A DNA stretch of 64,000 nt from Nitrosospira sp. Nsp2 (GCF_003050965.1 NZ_QAOU01000002.1:186001-250000), one strand, 5' to 3'; shown: positions 17,021-27,561, numbered from the stretch's first letter. A program made the numbers and translations. The notes: generated by a model from the sequence alone, not told the origin.

Positions 17021-19390
17021 ATGGAAACTGCTAATGAAAATGACAATCGCTCGACCGTGAGCGGCCCGTCACGCCCGGACGGAACGCCGGCAAACGAGTT
17101 CACTGCAAAGCTCGCGGCAGCTCAGGAACTCGCCGCCGCCATGCCCTACAACGCCAACAAGGCGCTTGAGTATGGCGAGGTCTCCCCCGCACCGGAAAAA
17201 GGGCAAACAGTGGAACCATCCGATCCGAACGCGACCGGCAGCACCTTGACCGAGGACACCAGTTCCGACAAGACCGGCATGGGGGAGCCGCAACTGGGCT
17301 TCAATGCCACCAATGAGTCGCTTGACCGCGTACGCGCCGACTCGAGCGGCCGCGCGCTGACCACCAATCAGGGGGTCCCGGTGGCGGACAACCAGCATTC
17401 ATTGAAGGCGGGGTTACGCGGCCCGGCGCTGCTGGAGGATTTCATTCTGCGCGAGAAGATCACGCATTTCGACCATGAACGCATACCCGAGCGCATCGTG
17501 CATGCGCGTGGCTCTGCGGCCCATGGGTATTTCGAGTGTTATGAGTCGCTGGAGCGATACACCCGGGCGACGCTCTTTGCCGAAGAGGGGAAGAAGACGC
17601 CCGTCTTCGTGCGGTTCTCGACGGTGATCGGCGAGCGCGGCTCGGCGGATACTGTCCGCGACGTGCGGGGCTTCGCGGTCAAGTTCTATACTGACGAAGG
17701 TAACTGGGATCTGGTGGGAAACAATATTCCCGTGTTTTTCATCCAGGACGCGATAAAATTCCCCGACCTGGTGCATGCAGCCAAACCCGAGCCCCATTTT
17801 GCGATGCCGCAAGCCTCCACTGCGCACGACACCTTGTGGGATTTCATCTCGCTGATGCCGGAATCGGCCCACATGATGATGTGGGTCATGTCGGACCGGG
17901 CGGTACCGCGCAGCTACCGGATGATGCAAGGTTTCGGCGTGCACACTTTCCGTCTGATTGCGGCGGATGGTGGCTCGCACTTCGTGAAATTCCACTGGCG
18001 TCCGCTGGCAGGGACGCATTCGCTCGACTGGGACGAAGCGGTAAAGATCAGCGGAGCCGATCCGGATTTTCACCGTCGCGATCTTTGGGAAGCCATCGAG
18101 TGCGGGGCATTTCCGGAATATGAGCTCGGCATGCAGATTTTTACCGAGGAACAGGCGGAAAAATTCAGCTTCGACGTGCTCGACGCCACCAAGATCATCC
18201 CGGAAGAACTGGTTCCGGTTCGGACCGTGGGCAAGATGGTTCTCAACCGCAACCCGGACAATTTTTTCGCTGAAACGGAACAGGTGGCATTCTGCGCCGC
18301 GCATATCGTTCCCGGGCTCGATTTCACCAACGACCCCTTGCTGGCCGGCCGCATCCATTCATACGTGGACACCCAGATATCACGGCTGGGCGGGCCCAAT
18401 TTCCATGAAATCCCCATCAATTCGCCGGTCGCGCAAGTCCACAACAACCAGCGCGACGGCATGCACCGGCAAGCCATCAACCGAGGACGCGTTGCGTATG
18501 AGCCGAATTCTCTCGCCGGCGGATGTCCGTTCCAGGCGGGCGCAGCCGGTTTTTCCTCCTATCGCGAGCCCCTGGCCGGGGACAAGGTGCGCGGCAGTCC
18601 CGAGCGTTTCGCGGACCACTACACCCAGGCAACGTTATTCTGGAACAGCCAGACGCCCGTGGAAAAGGCACACATCATCAGGGCCTTCCGCTTCGAGTTG
18701 ACGCGCGTGCAAACCCCGGCGATACGGCAGCGCATGGTGTCGGTGCTGGTGAACGTTTCCCTGGAGCTCGCGGAAGCGGTCGCGCTGGGGCTGGGCATCG
18801 ACCTGCCGCCGGCCCAGCCTAAAGCCTTGCAAACGCGCGTCGTACCCGAGGTCGAATCCTCTCCCGCGCTCTCGCTTTTTGCCCGGCCCGGCGAACGCAA
18901 TATCCGCATGCGCAGGGTCGCCATTCTGGTTGCTGACGGGGTGAACGGCGCGAGCGCAAGAGCGATTCATGCCGGGCTTGCCAGGGAGGAAGCGGTGCCT
19001 CGTTTCGTCGGCGTTCGGCTGGGACGGGTCCAAAGCACGGATGGGAATCAGATCGAGGTGGATGTTACGGTAGAGGCCATGCCTTCCGTGCTCTTTGATG
19101 CCCTGGTGGTGCCCGGCGGACACGAGGACATGAGAGTCTTGGCCAGCACAGGCCCGGTGCTCGAATTTATCGGCCAGCAATACCGTCATTGCAAGCCGAT
19201 CCTGGTTCTGGGCAATGGCAGGGCGCTGGCAGAGCGGGCAGGCGTAAAGCTCGTGCTTCCCTCCGGCGAGCTGGATTCGGGCGTGCTTTACTTCCAGGAT
19301 GAGAACTTCGACGATGTCCTGCCGCAGTTTGTGGAAGCAATCGCCGCCCACCGGCATTTCGCCAGGGAGACAGACCCTCCGCAGGTCTAG
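17021..19390 (+). CDS. katE: Large-subunit catalase HPII type (heme d clade)
   Basis: 789 residues, the size of clade 2 catalases (about 750). An N-terminal arm of about 110 disordered residues leads into the catalase core. The distal catalytic His161 lies in [11 protein letters not shown], the active-site Asn is in LVGNN (about 233-234), and the proximal heme-ligand Tyr is in RIHSYVDTQ. The [14 protein letters not shown] stretch matches E. coli HPII closely. From about residue 625 a flavodoxin/DJ-1-like domain follows ([18 protein letters not shown]), as in HPII. It converts hydrogen peroxide to water and oxygen in the cytosol. GAAAGGATC precedes the ATG. The final base of its stop codon is the first base of an inverted repeat. 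Confidence 0.97.
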   Translation: METANENDNRSTVSGPSRPDGTPANEFTAKLAAAQELAAAMPYNANKALEYGEVSPAPEKGQTVEPSDPNATGSTLTEDTSSDKTGMGEPQLGFNATNESLDRVRADSSGRALTTNQGVPVADNQHSLKAGLRGPALLEDFILREKITHFDHERIPERIVHARGSAAHGYFECYESLERYTRATLFAEEGKKTPVFVRFSTVIGERGSADTVRDVRGFAVKFYTDEGNWDLVGNNIPVFFIQDAIKFPDLVHAAKPEPHFAMPQASTAHDTLWDFISLMPESAHMMMWVMSDRAVPRSYRMMQGFGVHTFRLIAADGGSHFVKFHWRPLAGTHSLDWDEAVKISGADPDFHRRDLWEAIECGAFPEYELGMQIFTEEQAEKFSFDVLDATKIIPEELVPVRTVGKMVLNRNPDNFFAETEQVAFCAAHIVPGLDFTNDPLLAGRIHSYVDTQISRLGGPNFHEIPINSPVAQVHNNQRDGMHRQAINRGRVAYEPNSLAGGCPFQAGAAGFSSYREPLAGDKVRGSPERFADHYTQATLFWNSQTPVEKAHIIRAFRFELTRVQTPAIRQRMVSVLVNVSLELAEAVALGLGIDLPPAQPKALQTRVVPEVESSPALSLFARPGERNIRMRRVAILVADGVNGASARAIHAGLAREEAVPRFVGVRLGRVQSTDGNQIEVDVTVEAMPSVLFDALVVPGGHEDMRVLASTGPVLEFIGQQYRHCKPILVLGNGRALAERAGVKLVLPSGELDSGVLYFQDENFDDVLPQFVEAIAAHRHFARETDPPQV

Positions 19391-19663
19391 GGAAGCGCCG
19401 AACAAATCCTCGCTGAGCGCGTTGCAGTTAAAATTGGGATGATCGTAAGGTGCGCGACGCTGGTCGTAGCCGGGACTACGATGCCAAGGAGCGCAACGCC
19501 GTGAGCGCCCGATTTTACCGCAACCCGAATGGGACGGGGCTTTGCGGGTGGTCTGCCTTGTCCGGCTCCTAGCGAAGGGGATCAGCCATTCGCGTCGTCG
19601 CCTTTCGCACATCCCATCCCGCAAAGCCGCCGTCGCGCCAGCGGAGATTTGTTTGGCGCTTCC
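19390..19663. mobile_element. MITE-like element with 24-base terminal inverted repeats
   Basis: A left end at 19390-19413 and a right end at 19640-19663 are inverted copies matching at 21 of 24 positions, starting GGGAAGCGCC on each outer edge. Inside are a second inverted pair GGCTTTGCGGG (19538-19548 and 19618-19628) and a small hairpin TCGTAG-CCGGGA-CTACGA near 19467-19485. There is no transposase frame, and total length is about 275 bases. This nested organisation resembles a miniature inverted-repeat element or a palindromic repeat cluster. No clear target duplication is seen. The left end shares the last base of the katE stop codon. Confidence 0.55.
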
Positions 19664-19766
19664 CAAGGGAACCGGACGCGGAGGGACTCAACACGGCCGT
19701 TGGACACTGTTATCATTGCTTCATGCGATGTGAGCAGTCTTCAAGGCCCTGGGGCCAGTCCTTCGA

Positions 19767-21866
19767 ATGAAAGTCTGGCCCGGCACACCCTATCCGCTTG
19801 GCGCGACCTATGATGGCGCGGGGACGAACTTTTCGGTATTTTCCGAAGTGGCCGAGCGTGTCGAGTTGTGCCTGTTCGATGAGGCAGGCCGCGAAACGCG
19901 GGTGGCATTGCCCGAGGTCACCGGCCACTGCTGGCATGGCTATCTCCCCGGCGTGGAACCGGGGCAACGCTACGGCTTCCGCGTGCACGGCCCATGGGCG
20001 CCGGAGCAGGGCAACAGGTGCAATCCCGGGAAGCTCCTGCTCGACCCCTATGCAAAGGGCGTCTATGGCGATATTGCGTGGGACCAAGCTGTATTTCCCT
20101 ACCATTTCAATGCCGATCCCAACGCGGCCAATGGCGGGGACAGCGCACCCTTCATGCCCCGCTGCATCGTCCACCAGCCCTTCTTCGACTGGACTGGCGA
20201 TCGTCAGTTGCAACGGCCCTGGAACGAAACGATCATCTATGAGACGCATGTAAAGGGTTTTACTGCACGCCACCCCGACATTCCGCCCGAATTGCGCGGT
20301 ACATATGCGGGACTAGCCCATTCCGAGTCGATTGACTACCTGAAGAAACTTGGCATCACTGCTGTCGAGCTAATGCCCGTGCACTATTTCGCGAACGACA
20401 AGCACCTGCTGGACCAGGGGTTGAGCAACTACTGGGGCTATAACTCCATCTGCTACCTCGCTCCGCATGGCGCGTATGCCGCCGACAAGCGGCCCGGCGC
20501 CGCCGCCGCGGAGTTCAAGCAGATGGTAAAGGCGCTGCACCAGGCCGGTATTGAGGTCATTCTCGATGTGGTCTACAACCATACCGGCGAAGGCAACCAC
20601 CTGGGTCCGGTGCTGAGCCTGCGCGGGATCGATAACGCCTATTACTACCAGTTGATGGAGGACCGGCGTTACTACCGGGATTACACCGGCACCGGCAACT
20701 GCCTCAACATGCGCCAGCCCCACGTATTGCAACTGATCATGGATTCACTGCGGTACTGGGTGCTGGAAATGCACGTGGATGGCTTTCGCTTCGACCTGGC
20801 TTCGGCCCTGGCGCGCGAACTGCACGAGGTACAGATGCTGAACGCCTTTTTCGATATCATCCAGCAGGATCCGGTCACGAACCAGGTGAAGTTGATCGCC
20901 GAACCCTGGGATCTGGGCGAAGGGGGGTATCAGGTTGGCAATTTCCCGTCAGGCTGGTCCGAATGGAACGGCAAGTACCGCGACTGCATACGAAACTTCT
21001 GGCGGACGCAGGAACCCACCCTGACCGAGTTCGCCTATCGCTTCACCGGCAGCCCCGACCTCTACGCGGGCAATTCGCGTCGTCCGTTCGCCAGCATCAA
21101 CTTCGTCACCGCGCACGACGGTTTCACTCTGCGCGACCTGGTGTCCTACAACGAGAAACATAATGAGGCCAACGGCGAGGACAACCGCGATGGCAGCGAC
21201 GACAACCGTTCCTGGAACTGTGGCGTCGAGGGGTCTACCAGCGATCCAGATGTGCTCGCCCTTCGCGCCCGGCAGCAACGCAATTTTCTGGCCACTTTGA
21301 TGCTGTCCCAAGGTGTCCCGATGCTGGTCGCGGGGGACGAGGCAGGGCGCACCCAGCAGGGAAACAATAACGCCTACTGCCAGGACAATGAAATCTCCTG
21401 GCTGGACTGGGATCATGTGGATAAGGACTTGCGGGACTTCGCATGCCGCCTGATTCAGTTCCGCCGCGCTCACCCCGTCTTTCGCCGCCGCCGCTGGTTC
21501 CAGGGGCAGGCCATTCACGGCGAGGGCAAGGACGACATCGCCTGGTTCGATCCGTGCGGTGAGCAGGCGAGCGAGCAGTTATGGGAAGGGGGGGTGGTGC
21601 AGAGCCTGGGGATTTTCATCAACGGTGAAAACTTCCCCAACCCCAATGCCCGCGGCGAACCGGTCACGGACGACAGTTTCTACCTGATCTTCAACGCGCA
21701 CTTCGAAGACGTGGATTTCATCCTGCCGCCCAACCGCTGGGGCATGCGCTGGCTGAAAGTGTTCGATACTGCGGAAGGATGGTCGGAGGATGGGGCTGGG
21801 CTCGAAGCCGGCGCTACGCTGTCGGTCGTGCAGCGGTCGTTCGTGCTGCTTCAGCGGCGGGCGTGA
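19767..21866 (+). CDS. glgX: Glycogen debranching enzyme GlgX
   Basis: 699 residues, typical GlgX length. An N-terminal CBM48/isoamylase beta domain (about 5-110) is followed by the GH13 barrel: VVYNH, the nucleophile region DGFRFDLAS, the acid/base region LIAEPWD, and VTAHDGFTLRDL. It hydrolyses alpha-1,6 branches of phosphorylase-trimmed glycogen, releasing short maltooligosaccharides that feed MalQ or TreY. The ATG has no good ribosome site. A strong terminator hairpin lies 150 bases after the stop. It converges on the trehalose operon, so pathway partners are encoded on opposite strands. Confidence 0.95.
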   Translation: MKVWPGTPYPLGATYDGAGTNFSVFSEVAERVELCLFDEAGRETRVALPEVTGHCWHGYLPGVEPGQRYGFRVHGPWAPEQGNRCNPGKLLLDPYAKGVYGDIAWDQAVFPYHFNADPNAANGGDSAPFMPRCIVHQPFFDWTGDRQLQRPWNETIIYETHVKGFTARHPDIPPELRGTYAGLAHSESIDYLKKLGITAVELMPVHYFANDKHLLDQGLSNYWGYNSICYLAPHGAYAADKRPGAAAAEFKQMVKALHQAGIEVILDVVYNHTGEGNHLGPVLSLRGIDNAYYYQLMEDRRYYRDYTGTGNCLNMRQPHVLQLIMDSLRYWVLEMHVDGFRFDLASALARELHEVQMLNAFFDIIQQDPVTNQVKLIAEPWDLGEGGYQVGNFPSGWSEWNGKYRDCIRNFWRTQEPTLTEFAYRFTGSPDLYAGNSRRPFASINFVTAHDGFTLRDLVSYNEKHNEANGEDNRDGSDDNRSWNCGVEGSTSDPDVLALRARQQRNFLATLMLSQGVPMLVAGDEAGRTQQGNNNAYCQDNEISWLDWDHVDKDLRDFACRLIQFRRAHPVFRRRRWFQGQAIHGEGKDDIAWFDPCGEQASEQLWEGGVVQSLGIFINGENFPNPNARGEPVTDDSFYLIFNAHFEDVDFILPPNRWGMRWLKVFDTAEGWSEDGAGLEAGATLSVVQRSFVLLQRRA

Positions 21867-22015
21867 ATACCTGCCCGTAGCCAATAGGCGCTTACTTGAT
21901 GCCGGACAAGTGGTCGCTACAGGGCTTCCGAACTGCAAACCTACGCCATTATGCTCGCCGGGTTGGGTTCGATCGGGCTCATGGGGTGGCGCAAGAAGGC
22001 AGAAAATCGGGGCGA

Positions 22016-22051
22016 AATAGCAAACCCAGCCGAGCGGCTGGGTTTGCTATT
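22016..22051. terminator. Strong stem-loop terminator downstream of glgX
   Basis: A perfect 16-base-pair stem (AATAGCAAACCCAGCC with its complement) closed by a GAGC tetraloop. This is the most stable hairpin I found in the window. It lies between the glgX stop and the convergent small membrane peptide gene, so it probably ends transcription in both directions. The A/T pairs at the base of the stem supply the U-rich 3' side on either strand. Confidence 0.85.
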
Positions 22052-22089
22052 GGAAGCTTTCAGTTTTCTGTAATCCCGTTAAGCTCGTC

Positions 22090-22161
22090 TTACAAGAGAT
22101 AGATGAATAATAAAACGATCGCGGGTACACCCAGCATCCAGGCAATCAAGTATCTGCCCAT
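22090..22161 (-). CDS. Tiny single-span membrane peptide (23 residues)
   Basis: The ATG at 22161 is preceded by AGGAGA at ideal spacing. The product starts MGRYLIAWMLGVPAIV and ends LLFIYLL: two positively charged/polar residues, then one continuous hydrophobic helix with a GVP kink. The frame continues upstream to 22323, but the upstream part is unlike protein. Position after the malQ-treY fusion (180 bases from its stop) suggests either cotranscription or its own promoter. Very short membrane peptides often modulate larger transporters or enzymes, but no partner can be named. Confidence 0.65.
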   Translation of the reverse strand: MGRYLIAWMLGVPAIVLLFIYLL

Positions 22162-22341
22162 GACAGTTCTCCTAGAAAAGGTTTTAAGGGACCACGTGAC
22201 CTGAGCTTTTAACGCTCTGCTACTGGTCACCCTCGCACTACCGCTCGAGGTCACTTTCGCGAAACAACGACACCATTCTAGGAAATTACTTAAAATTTTT
22301 CGGTACGGCAGCGCACGGTTCACGTTCGCCGTTCAAGCTCC

Positions 22342-25300
22342 TCATCCCTCCGGCTGATGTGGCCTCAGCAGCGCATAGGGGAACGTCCGGAAAAGCTGGG
22401 CCAATTCGAGTCCACGTTTTTCCCCCTCCATAAGGGTCAGGATCGGCACGGTCTCGTCCGTCAGTACATTGATCCATTGCTCGTGTGTGGAGTTCAGGTC
22501 GGGCGGCAACTCGAGCCAGGTGTCACCCCATGCGCTCTCGCCGACCGGAATTCTTCTGTCTTCCGGTTCCTCTCCCAATAGGGCGCCGAGCAGTCTGGGG
22601 ACGGCGACCAGCAGGATTTCGTTCCCGTTACGCCGGGCGAAGGCGCAAACGTGCTCTGCGCGGGAGCCGCCCGTTTTTAATGGCACGTAGTCGCCGCGAC
22701 GGAAAAGCGGCTCGCACTCGCGCCTGAACGCGAGTGTCTTCCAGGTGATATAGAGCTTGATCCGGCCATCCTCCATGTTGTCCAGCAGACGTAGAGCGCA
22801 TCCCGCTGCTCCCTCCTGCGCGTGCATGGTTCTGACGGCTCGCAGGGCCGTCCGGCGCGCGTCATAGTCAACTGGTCTTCGGTTGTCCGGGTCCACGAGG
22901 CTGAAGTCCCATAGTTCGTTGCCCTGATATATGTCCGGCACGCCGGGCGCGGTGAGCTTGAGCAGGACTTGGGACAAACTGTTGAATGCGCCAAACCGCG
23001 CAACTTTCTGCTGGAATGGCAGAAAATCGGACAGGAACAGATTTGTGGGCTGCGGAGAGAGCAGGGCGCGCACAAATTCCTGCGTTGCGGCCTCGTATTC
23101 GGTGTCGGGATTGATCCACGAGCTGTTCACTTTAGCTTCGCGCCCTGCCTTCAGCATGTACGCGCTCAGGCGCTCACCCAACTGCTCCAGCGCCGCATCG
23201 TCCGGTTTTTCAAATGGCCATATGCCGAGCAGGGTTTGATATAGCAGGTACTCGTCATTATGGCTGGGCGCGTGGCCCCCCTTATCCAGCCTGCGGCGGT
23301 TGCGGCGGTTGAGCTTGCGCCAGCGCGTAAGGACGAGATTCCATTGGCGGGGCATTTCGGAGAGCACGCTGATTCGCGCCCGCACGTCTTCCGATCGTTT
23401 ATTGTCATGACTTGAGGTGGACAGCATCGCATGGGGCCATCGCGTCGCCCGCGCCTGGTTCGCGCGGTGAAACGCCGCCAGCGAAACGCCGAAACGGTGT
23501 GGTTCGCTGCCAACTTCATTCAGTGACACCAGCCGGTTGTACTGATAGAAGGTCGTGTCCTCTACGGCCTTGGCCATTACCGGGCTGGTGTACTGCTGAA
23601 ACTTCATGGCGAAGGTGCATACAGCATCCCGGTAGGCTTCGTCCTTGCCCTCGGCCCGCCGGGCCAGCAGCACGTCCTGGATGAAATCAAAGATGCTTGG
23701 ATCGGGCGCCTGGCTGCGCTTCTTTGCGATCCCTACAGCCCAGTTCACGTAGCGGGCGTCTTCCGCGGAGCTCTCGCAACCGGAAACATAGGTACGGTAA
23801 ACCGGAAAGTTCGCCACCACCTGGGCCAGCGCGCTTCGCTGGCTGTTGAAGGTAAAGTCGCAGGTGTGGCGATCGCCCTTGGCGATGCGCGCGAGCTGCG
23901 TGGCCAGAACCTGCAGTTCGCCCGCCAGGGCGGTTTCCATGATGAGGTGCTTGTTCGTCCGCACCATCGTGTCAAAATCCATTCGTACCCGCACAAACCC
24001 CTGGTAAACGCGAGTGAAATGCTCCTCGGTGCGGGTATCGACAAACAGGCCGGTGGAAATAGCCGCAAAGTCATAGCCCGTGGTGCCATGCACCGGCCAC
24101 GATTGGGGAAGATGCTCGTGGGAAGCGAGGATTTTTTCCACCACGATATATAGCGGCTGGGCGTCATCCCCGGTCTTTCCGGGATCTCGGGGAGAAAACG
24201 CCGCCGCCATGGCTTGCAGGCGTTCGAAGTATTCCTTTGGCGCGTATAAACCGTCGGGATGATCGATACGCAAACCCTCAACGTGCCCCGCCGCGAGCAA
24301 GTCGCGCAGCAGCCGGTGGGTGCTCTCGAACACCTCGGGGTTGTCCATGCGCAGCGCCGCCAGCTCATTGATGTCGAAAAAGCGGCGGTAGTTGATCTCG
24401 TCCGCAGCCGCGCGCCAGAAAGCCAGGCGGTAGGATTGGGCATCCAGAAGGTCGTGCAGCAGGTCGAGATTCCTGGCGCCATCCGGCCCGCCGCCATTGA
24501 ACATGGACGCATTCTCCTGGATGAACTGCTCGATGTCGGGGCTCATCGCACAGAGCGACGCCAGGTGGCGCTTGTGTATCTCCTTGTCGCGCGCTCGCTC
24601 GGCTACGGCCTCGGGGGAAACATTGTCCCGCAATGGCAGATGACTGAACGCGGTCATCAGGGACTGTAGCTCGAGGAAACCCGGATGCTGCTCGCCCATG
24701 CGCGTCTCCAGGCGTTCCAGGCCGTAGCCGAGAATGCGCGGGTATTCACGCGGGTCTATCGGAAACCGGTGCTCATAATAGAAGACGCTGAACGAGCCCT
24801 GCTCGCCGTCAAACGCAAGTTTGAGATCGCCATTCTCCAGGACAACGCCATAGTGGTCGCCGAGCACGGGCAGCAGCACGTGCCCCGGCACGTGTTCTCC
24901 GGTTACATACCAGTCAATATCGAAGTAGCCGGAAAAACGGGACGCAGGACCATTTTCGAGCACGTCGAGCCACCATCCGTTATCGGCGCCCGTGACGCAC
25001 ATATGATTGGGCACCACGTCCAGGATCTGGCCCATTCCGCGCGCCTTCAGCGCCGCGGAGAACGCTTCAAAGTCGGCGAGGCTTGCGACCTCCGGATTGA
25101 GGCTTGTGTGGTCGGTGATATCGTACCCATGCCGGCTGCCCGGGCGCGCCTTGAGGATGGGCGAGAGATAGCAATGGCTGATGCCCAGCTCATCCAGGTA
25201 AGGAATCAATTGCGCGGCGCGGCTCAGGTTGAAGTCGCGATTCAGTTGCAGGCGGTAAGTTGCGCGCGGAATCGACAGCTTGATTCCTTGTTGTGGAGGC

Positions 25301-27561
25301 TCGACGCCGGAGCCGGGCGTTTGCGCCACCGGGCGTTCGCGCTGCAGTGCGTGCAGAATGCCTTGCAGATAAGGGCCTTGGGGCCACTCCTCGAGGTTGA
25401 GGGGTAGCTTGAGCCGCCAGGAGGGGTAGGCGGCATTGTCGGCGCCGGGGAGATTTGGTTGTTCGCGCACGCCAAAGCCATCTTCCATCTGGACCAGCAG
25501 CAGCTTCGACGGGGCTTGCCCGAGATAGGTGTACACTGCTGCGGCAAGCTCTGCCGTCATTTCCGGGAAGCCGACCTGATGTACCCCCGCTCCCGGCGGA
25601 AGGAGACCCTGGCTCTCGAGCGCCACCAATAGTTGCGCGCGGTCCGCCGCGCGCTCCACGATCTGGCGATGGCGGGTCTCTTCATCCGGGAACAGATGCA
25701 GCCGGTCCCGCAGGTCAATGTCGAGCCCTTGCCAGAAACCGGCCAGGGTCGGAAGATCGTGAGTCGTCACCGCGGCCACGGCCTCTACCGGATACTCCTG
25801 CGGTGGCTTCAGCCTGCCGTCGTCGCGCCGCTCGAAATACAGCAGCCGCGTCGACAGGACCCTCATGGGTTGCAAGGCTTCGCGCACCTCGTTCGGCACC
25901 GTGCCCAGGTCCTCGCCCACTACCAGGCACTTGTTGCGCTGGCTTTCCAGCGCCAGGATGCCGAGCATGTCTTCGAACGGGTAGCACACGTATGCGCCTT
26001 CGGTCGCGGACTGACCCCGGGGTACCCAGAACAGGCGGTACAGGCCCATGATGTGGTCTTTGCGCAGCGCCCCGGAGTGGCGCATGTTGGCCCGCAGCGT
26101 TTCGACGAAGGGGGCGTATGCCAGCGCGGTGAGTTGATGGGGTATCCACGGCGGCAGCCCCCAATCCTGGCCGAGACGGTTGAAGTCGTCGGGCGGGGCG
26201 CCGACCCTCGCGTCCAGCGCGTAAAGTCCACGACGGGTCCAGGTGGCGCCACCGCCTTCCGCCACGCCAATCGCAAGATCGAGCATCACCCCCACCCCGA
26301 GCCCCAGTTCCCGCGAATGCCTCGCGACCGTGGCCAACTGAATGGAGACTTGCCACTGCAGGTATTCGAAGTATTCCACGCGGTCGAGATGGGCTTCGCA
26401 AAACGCCGCTACCTCTGGCCCGCCGGGATCGCGCCAGGGCTCCGGCCAAACGGGCCAGCCCCACGCCGCGTCATCCTGCGCACGAAAATGTTCCTGGAGA
26501 GCTTCAAACAGCGCCTGTTTGCGCAGGCTCTCGCCGTGCTCGGACTGGAATGCCCGAAAAGCGTGTGCACGATCCGTGTTTTCCATCAGATGGACAGCGC
26601 GGAAATGGCGGTACAGACGGTTGAACAAGTTGCTCTTCACGTCGGCCACGCCGCGGTAATCCACCTGTTCGGCCGCGCGCAGGGCTCTCAACTGCGCCTG
26701 AAATTGCGGCGCAAGCACCAGGGAGCGGACCTCTTCGGCTTCGGTGAAATCGGGAATGGCCTCCACGTCAAGGTAAAGCGAATTGAACCAGGCGCGACTT
26801 GAGGGGCTGTAAGGACTCGCGTGCTCCGGCGCATCGGGAAATAACGCATGGAGCGGGTTTAGCAGTAGCGTGCTGCTGCCGCCTTCGGCGCAAAACTCGA
26901 CCAGACGGCGCAGATCTCCTAAGTCGCCCATGCCGTAGTTGCGCTCCGAGCGTACCGCATAGAGCTGGAGCGAGAAGCCCCAGGTGCGGCCTTCCCCCTG
27001 GATTGCCGGGGGTTGGTAGCAGGTGGCCGGAGCGATGATGAGCTGCATCTCACCAGCGACACCGTGGCCGTCCGCCCGCTCGATGGCGAAGTGGTGATAG
27101 CCCTGTTCGAGTGTGAGATTCAGCGGAAGCGCCCGGCAAACGAACTGCTGCCCATCCAGCTGTCCTCGCTCGACCTCTTCCATTCTCCCGGGGATGAATT
27201 CGCCCCAGTCCTCACCGCCGGATTCCCGGCGCAGATGCCAGCGATAGGTGGCCTTATCGTCGGTGACCGGGAGAGTAACCGCGACACGATAGGGAACATG
27301 ACATGGCTGAGCCGGCTCAGTTTGCGGCTCAGTTGGCGGCTCGCGCAGCACCTGTACCGGCGGCAGGGGATTTTTCCATCGACCTCGCTCAAAAGCGTGC
27401 AGCGACGCCGCGATCTCATCCTCACTGTTTGCCGGCACGCCCATCGCGCCCAGCAGGGCGGCCTTGGAAGAGGCAGAGGCATGGTGGCTGTTTCCCCAGA
27501 TATCGTTGTAAGCCGACAGCACACCATACAGATTGCACAGTTGATCAAGCGGATTGTTCAA
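22342..27561 (-). CDS. Fusion of 4-alpha-glucanotransferase (MalQ) and maltooligosyltrehalose synthase (TreY)
   Basis: 1739 residues. Residues about 1-745 are a GH77 amylomaltase with its N-terminal helical/beta extension; LDLAIGV (about 427) carries the catalytic Asp and VVGEDLGTVP (about 549) the acid. After a roughly 20-residue linker, residues about 757-1739 are TreY (GH13), with YRLQLNRDF, DVVPNH, the nucleophile in GLRIDHPDGL (about 1100), VVEKIL, and a long C-terminal helical part. MalQ elongates maltooligosaccharides. TreY turns the reducing end into a trehalose linkage for TreZ to release. The start appears to be TTG after GGGAAG. It is the third gene of the treS-treZ operon, 72 bases after treZ. 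Confidence 0.93.
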   Translation of the reverse strand: MNNPLDQLCNLYGVLSAYNDIWGNSHHASASSKAALLGAMGVPANSEDEIAASLHAFERGRWKNPLPPVQVLREPPTEPQTEPAQPCHVPYRVAVTLPVTDDKATYRWHLRRESGGEDWGEFIPGRMEEVERGQLDGQQFVCRALPLNLTLEQGYHHFAIERADGHGVAGEMQLIIAPATCYQPPAIQGEGRTWGFSLQLYAVRSERNYGMGDLGDLRRLVEFCAEGGSSTLLLNPLHALFPDAPEHASPYSPSSRAWFNSLYLDVEAIPDFTEAEEVRSLVLAPQFQAQLRALRAAEQVDYRGVADVKSNLFNRLYRHFRAVHLMENTDRAHAFRAFQSEHGESLRKQALFEALQEHFRAQDDAAWGWPVWPEPWRDPGGPEVAAFCEAHLDRVEYFEYLQWQVSIQLATVARHSRELGLGVGVMLDLAIGVAEGGGATWTRRGLYALDARVGAPPDDFNRLGQDWGLPPWIPHQLTALAYAPFVETLRANMRHSGALRKDHIMGLYRLFWVPRGQSATEGAYVCYPFEDMLGILALESQRNKCLVVGEDLGTVPNEVREALQPMRVLSTRLLYFERRDDGRLKPPQEYPVEAVAAVTTHDLPTLAGFWQGLDIDLRDRLHLFPDEETRHRQIVERAADRAQLLVALESQGLLPPGAGVHQVGFPEMTAELAAAVYTYLGQAPSKLLLVQMEDGFGVREQPNLPGADNAAYPSWRLKLPLNLEEWPQGPYLQGILHALQRERPVAQTPGSGVEPPQQGIKLSIPRATYRLQLNRDFNLSRAAQLIPYLDELGISHCYLSPILKARPGSRHGYDITDHTSLNPEVASLADFEAFSAALKARGMGQILDVVPNHMCVTGADNGWWLDVLENGPASRFSGYFDIDWYVTGEHVPGHVLLPVLGDHYGVVLENGDLKLAFDGEQGSFSVFYYEHRFPIDPREYPRILGYGLERLETRMGEQHPGFLELQSLMTAFSHLPLRDNVSPEAVAERARDKEIHKRHLASLCAMSPDIEQFIQENASMFNGGGPDGARNLDLLHDLLDAQSYRLAFWRAAADEINYRRFFDINELAALRMDNPEVFESTHRLLRDLLAAGHVEGLRIDHPDGLYAPKEYFERLQAMAAAFSPRDPGKTGDDAQPLYIVVEKILASHEHLPQSWPVHGTTGYDFAAISTGLFVDTRTEEHFTRVYQGFVRVRMDFDTMVRTNKHLIMETALAGELQVLATQLARIAKGDRHTCDFTFNSQRSALAQVVANFPVYRTYVSGCESSAEDARYVNWAVGIAKKRSQAPDPSIFDFIQDVLLARRAEGKDEAYRDAVCTFAMKFQQYTSPVMAKAVEDTTFYQYNRLVSLNEVGSEPHRFGVSLAAFHRANQARATRWPHAMLSTSSHDNKRSEDVRARISVLSEMPRQWNLVLTRWRKLNRRNRRRLDKGGHAPSHNDEYLLYQTLLGIWPFEKPDDAALEQLGERLSAYMLKAGREAKVNSSWINPDTEYEAATQEFVRALLSPQPTNLFLSDFLPFQQKVARFGAFNSLSQVLLKLTAPGVPDIYQGNELWDFSLVDPDNRRPVDYDARRTALRAVRTMHAQEGAAGCALRLLDNMEDGRIKLYITWKTLAFRRECEPLFRRGDYVPLKTGGSRAEHVCAFARRNGNEILLVAVPRLLGALLGEEPEDRRIPVGESAWGDTWLELPPDLNSTHEQWINVLTDETVPILTLMEGEKRGLELAQLFRTFPYALLRPHQPEG

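Noticed and set aside
19437-19560. Possible transposase remnant inside the inverted-repeat element
   Set aside because: The translated frames show no DDE or other transposase motif and are dominated by repeat-derived residues.
25633-26802. 389-residue plus-strand frame opposite malQ-treY
   Set aside because: Shadow of a long GC-rich gene; the minus-strand protein has full domain motifs.
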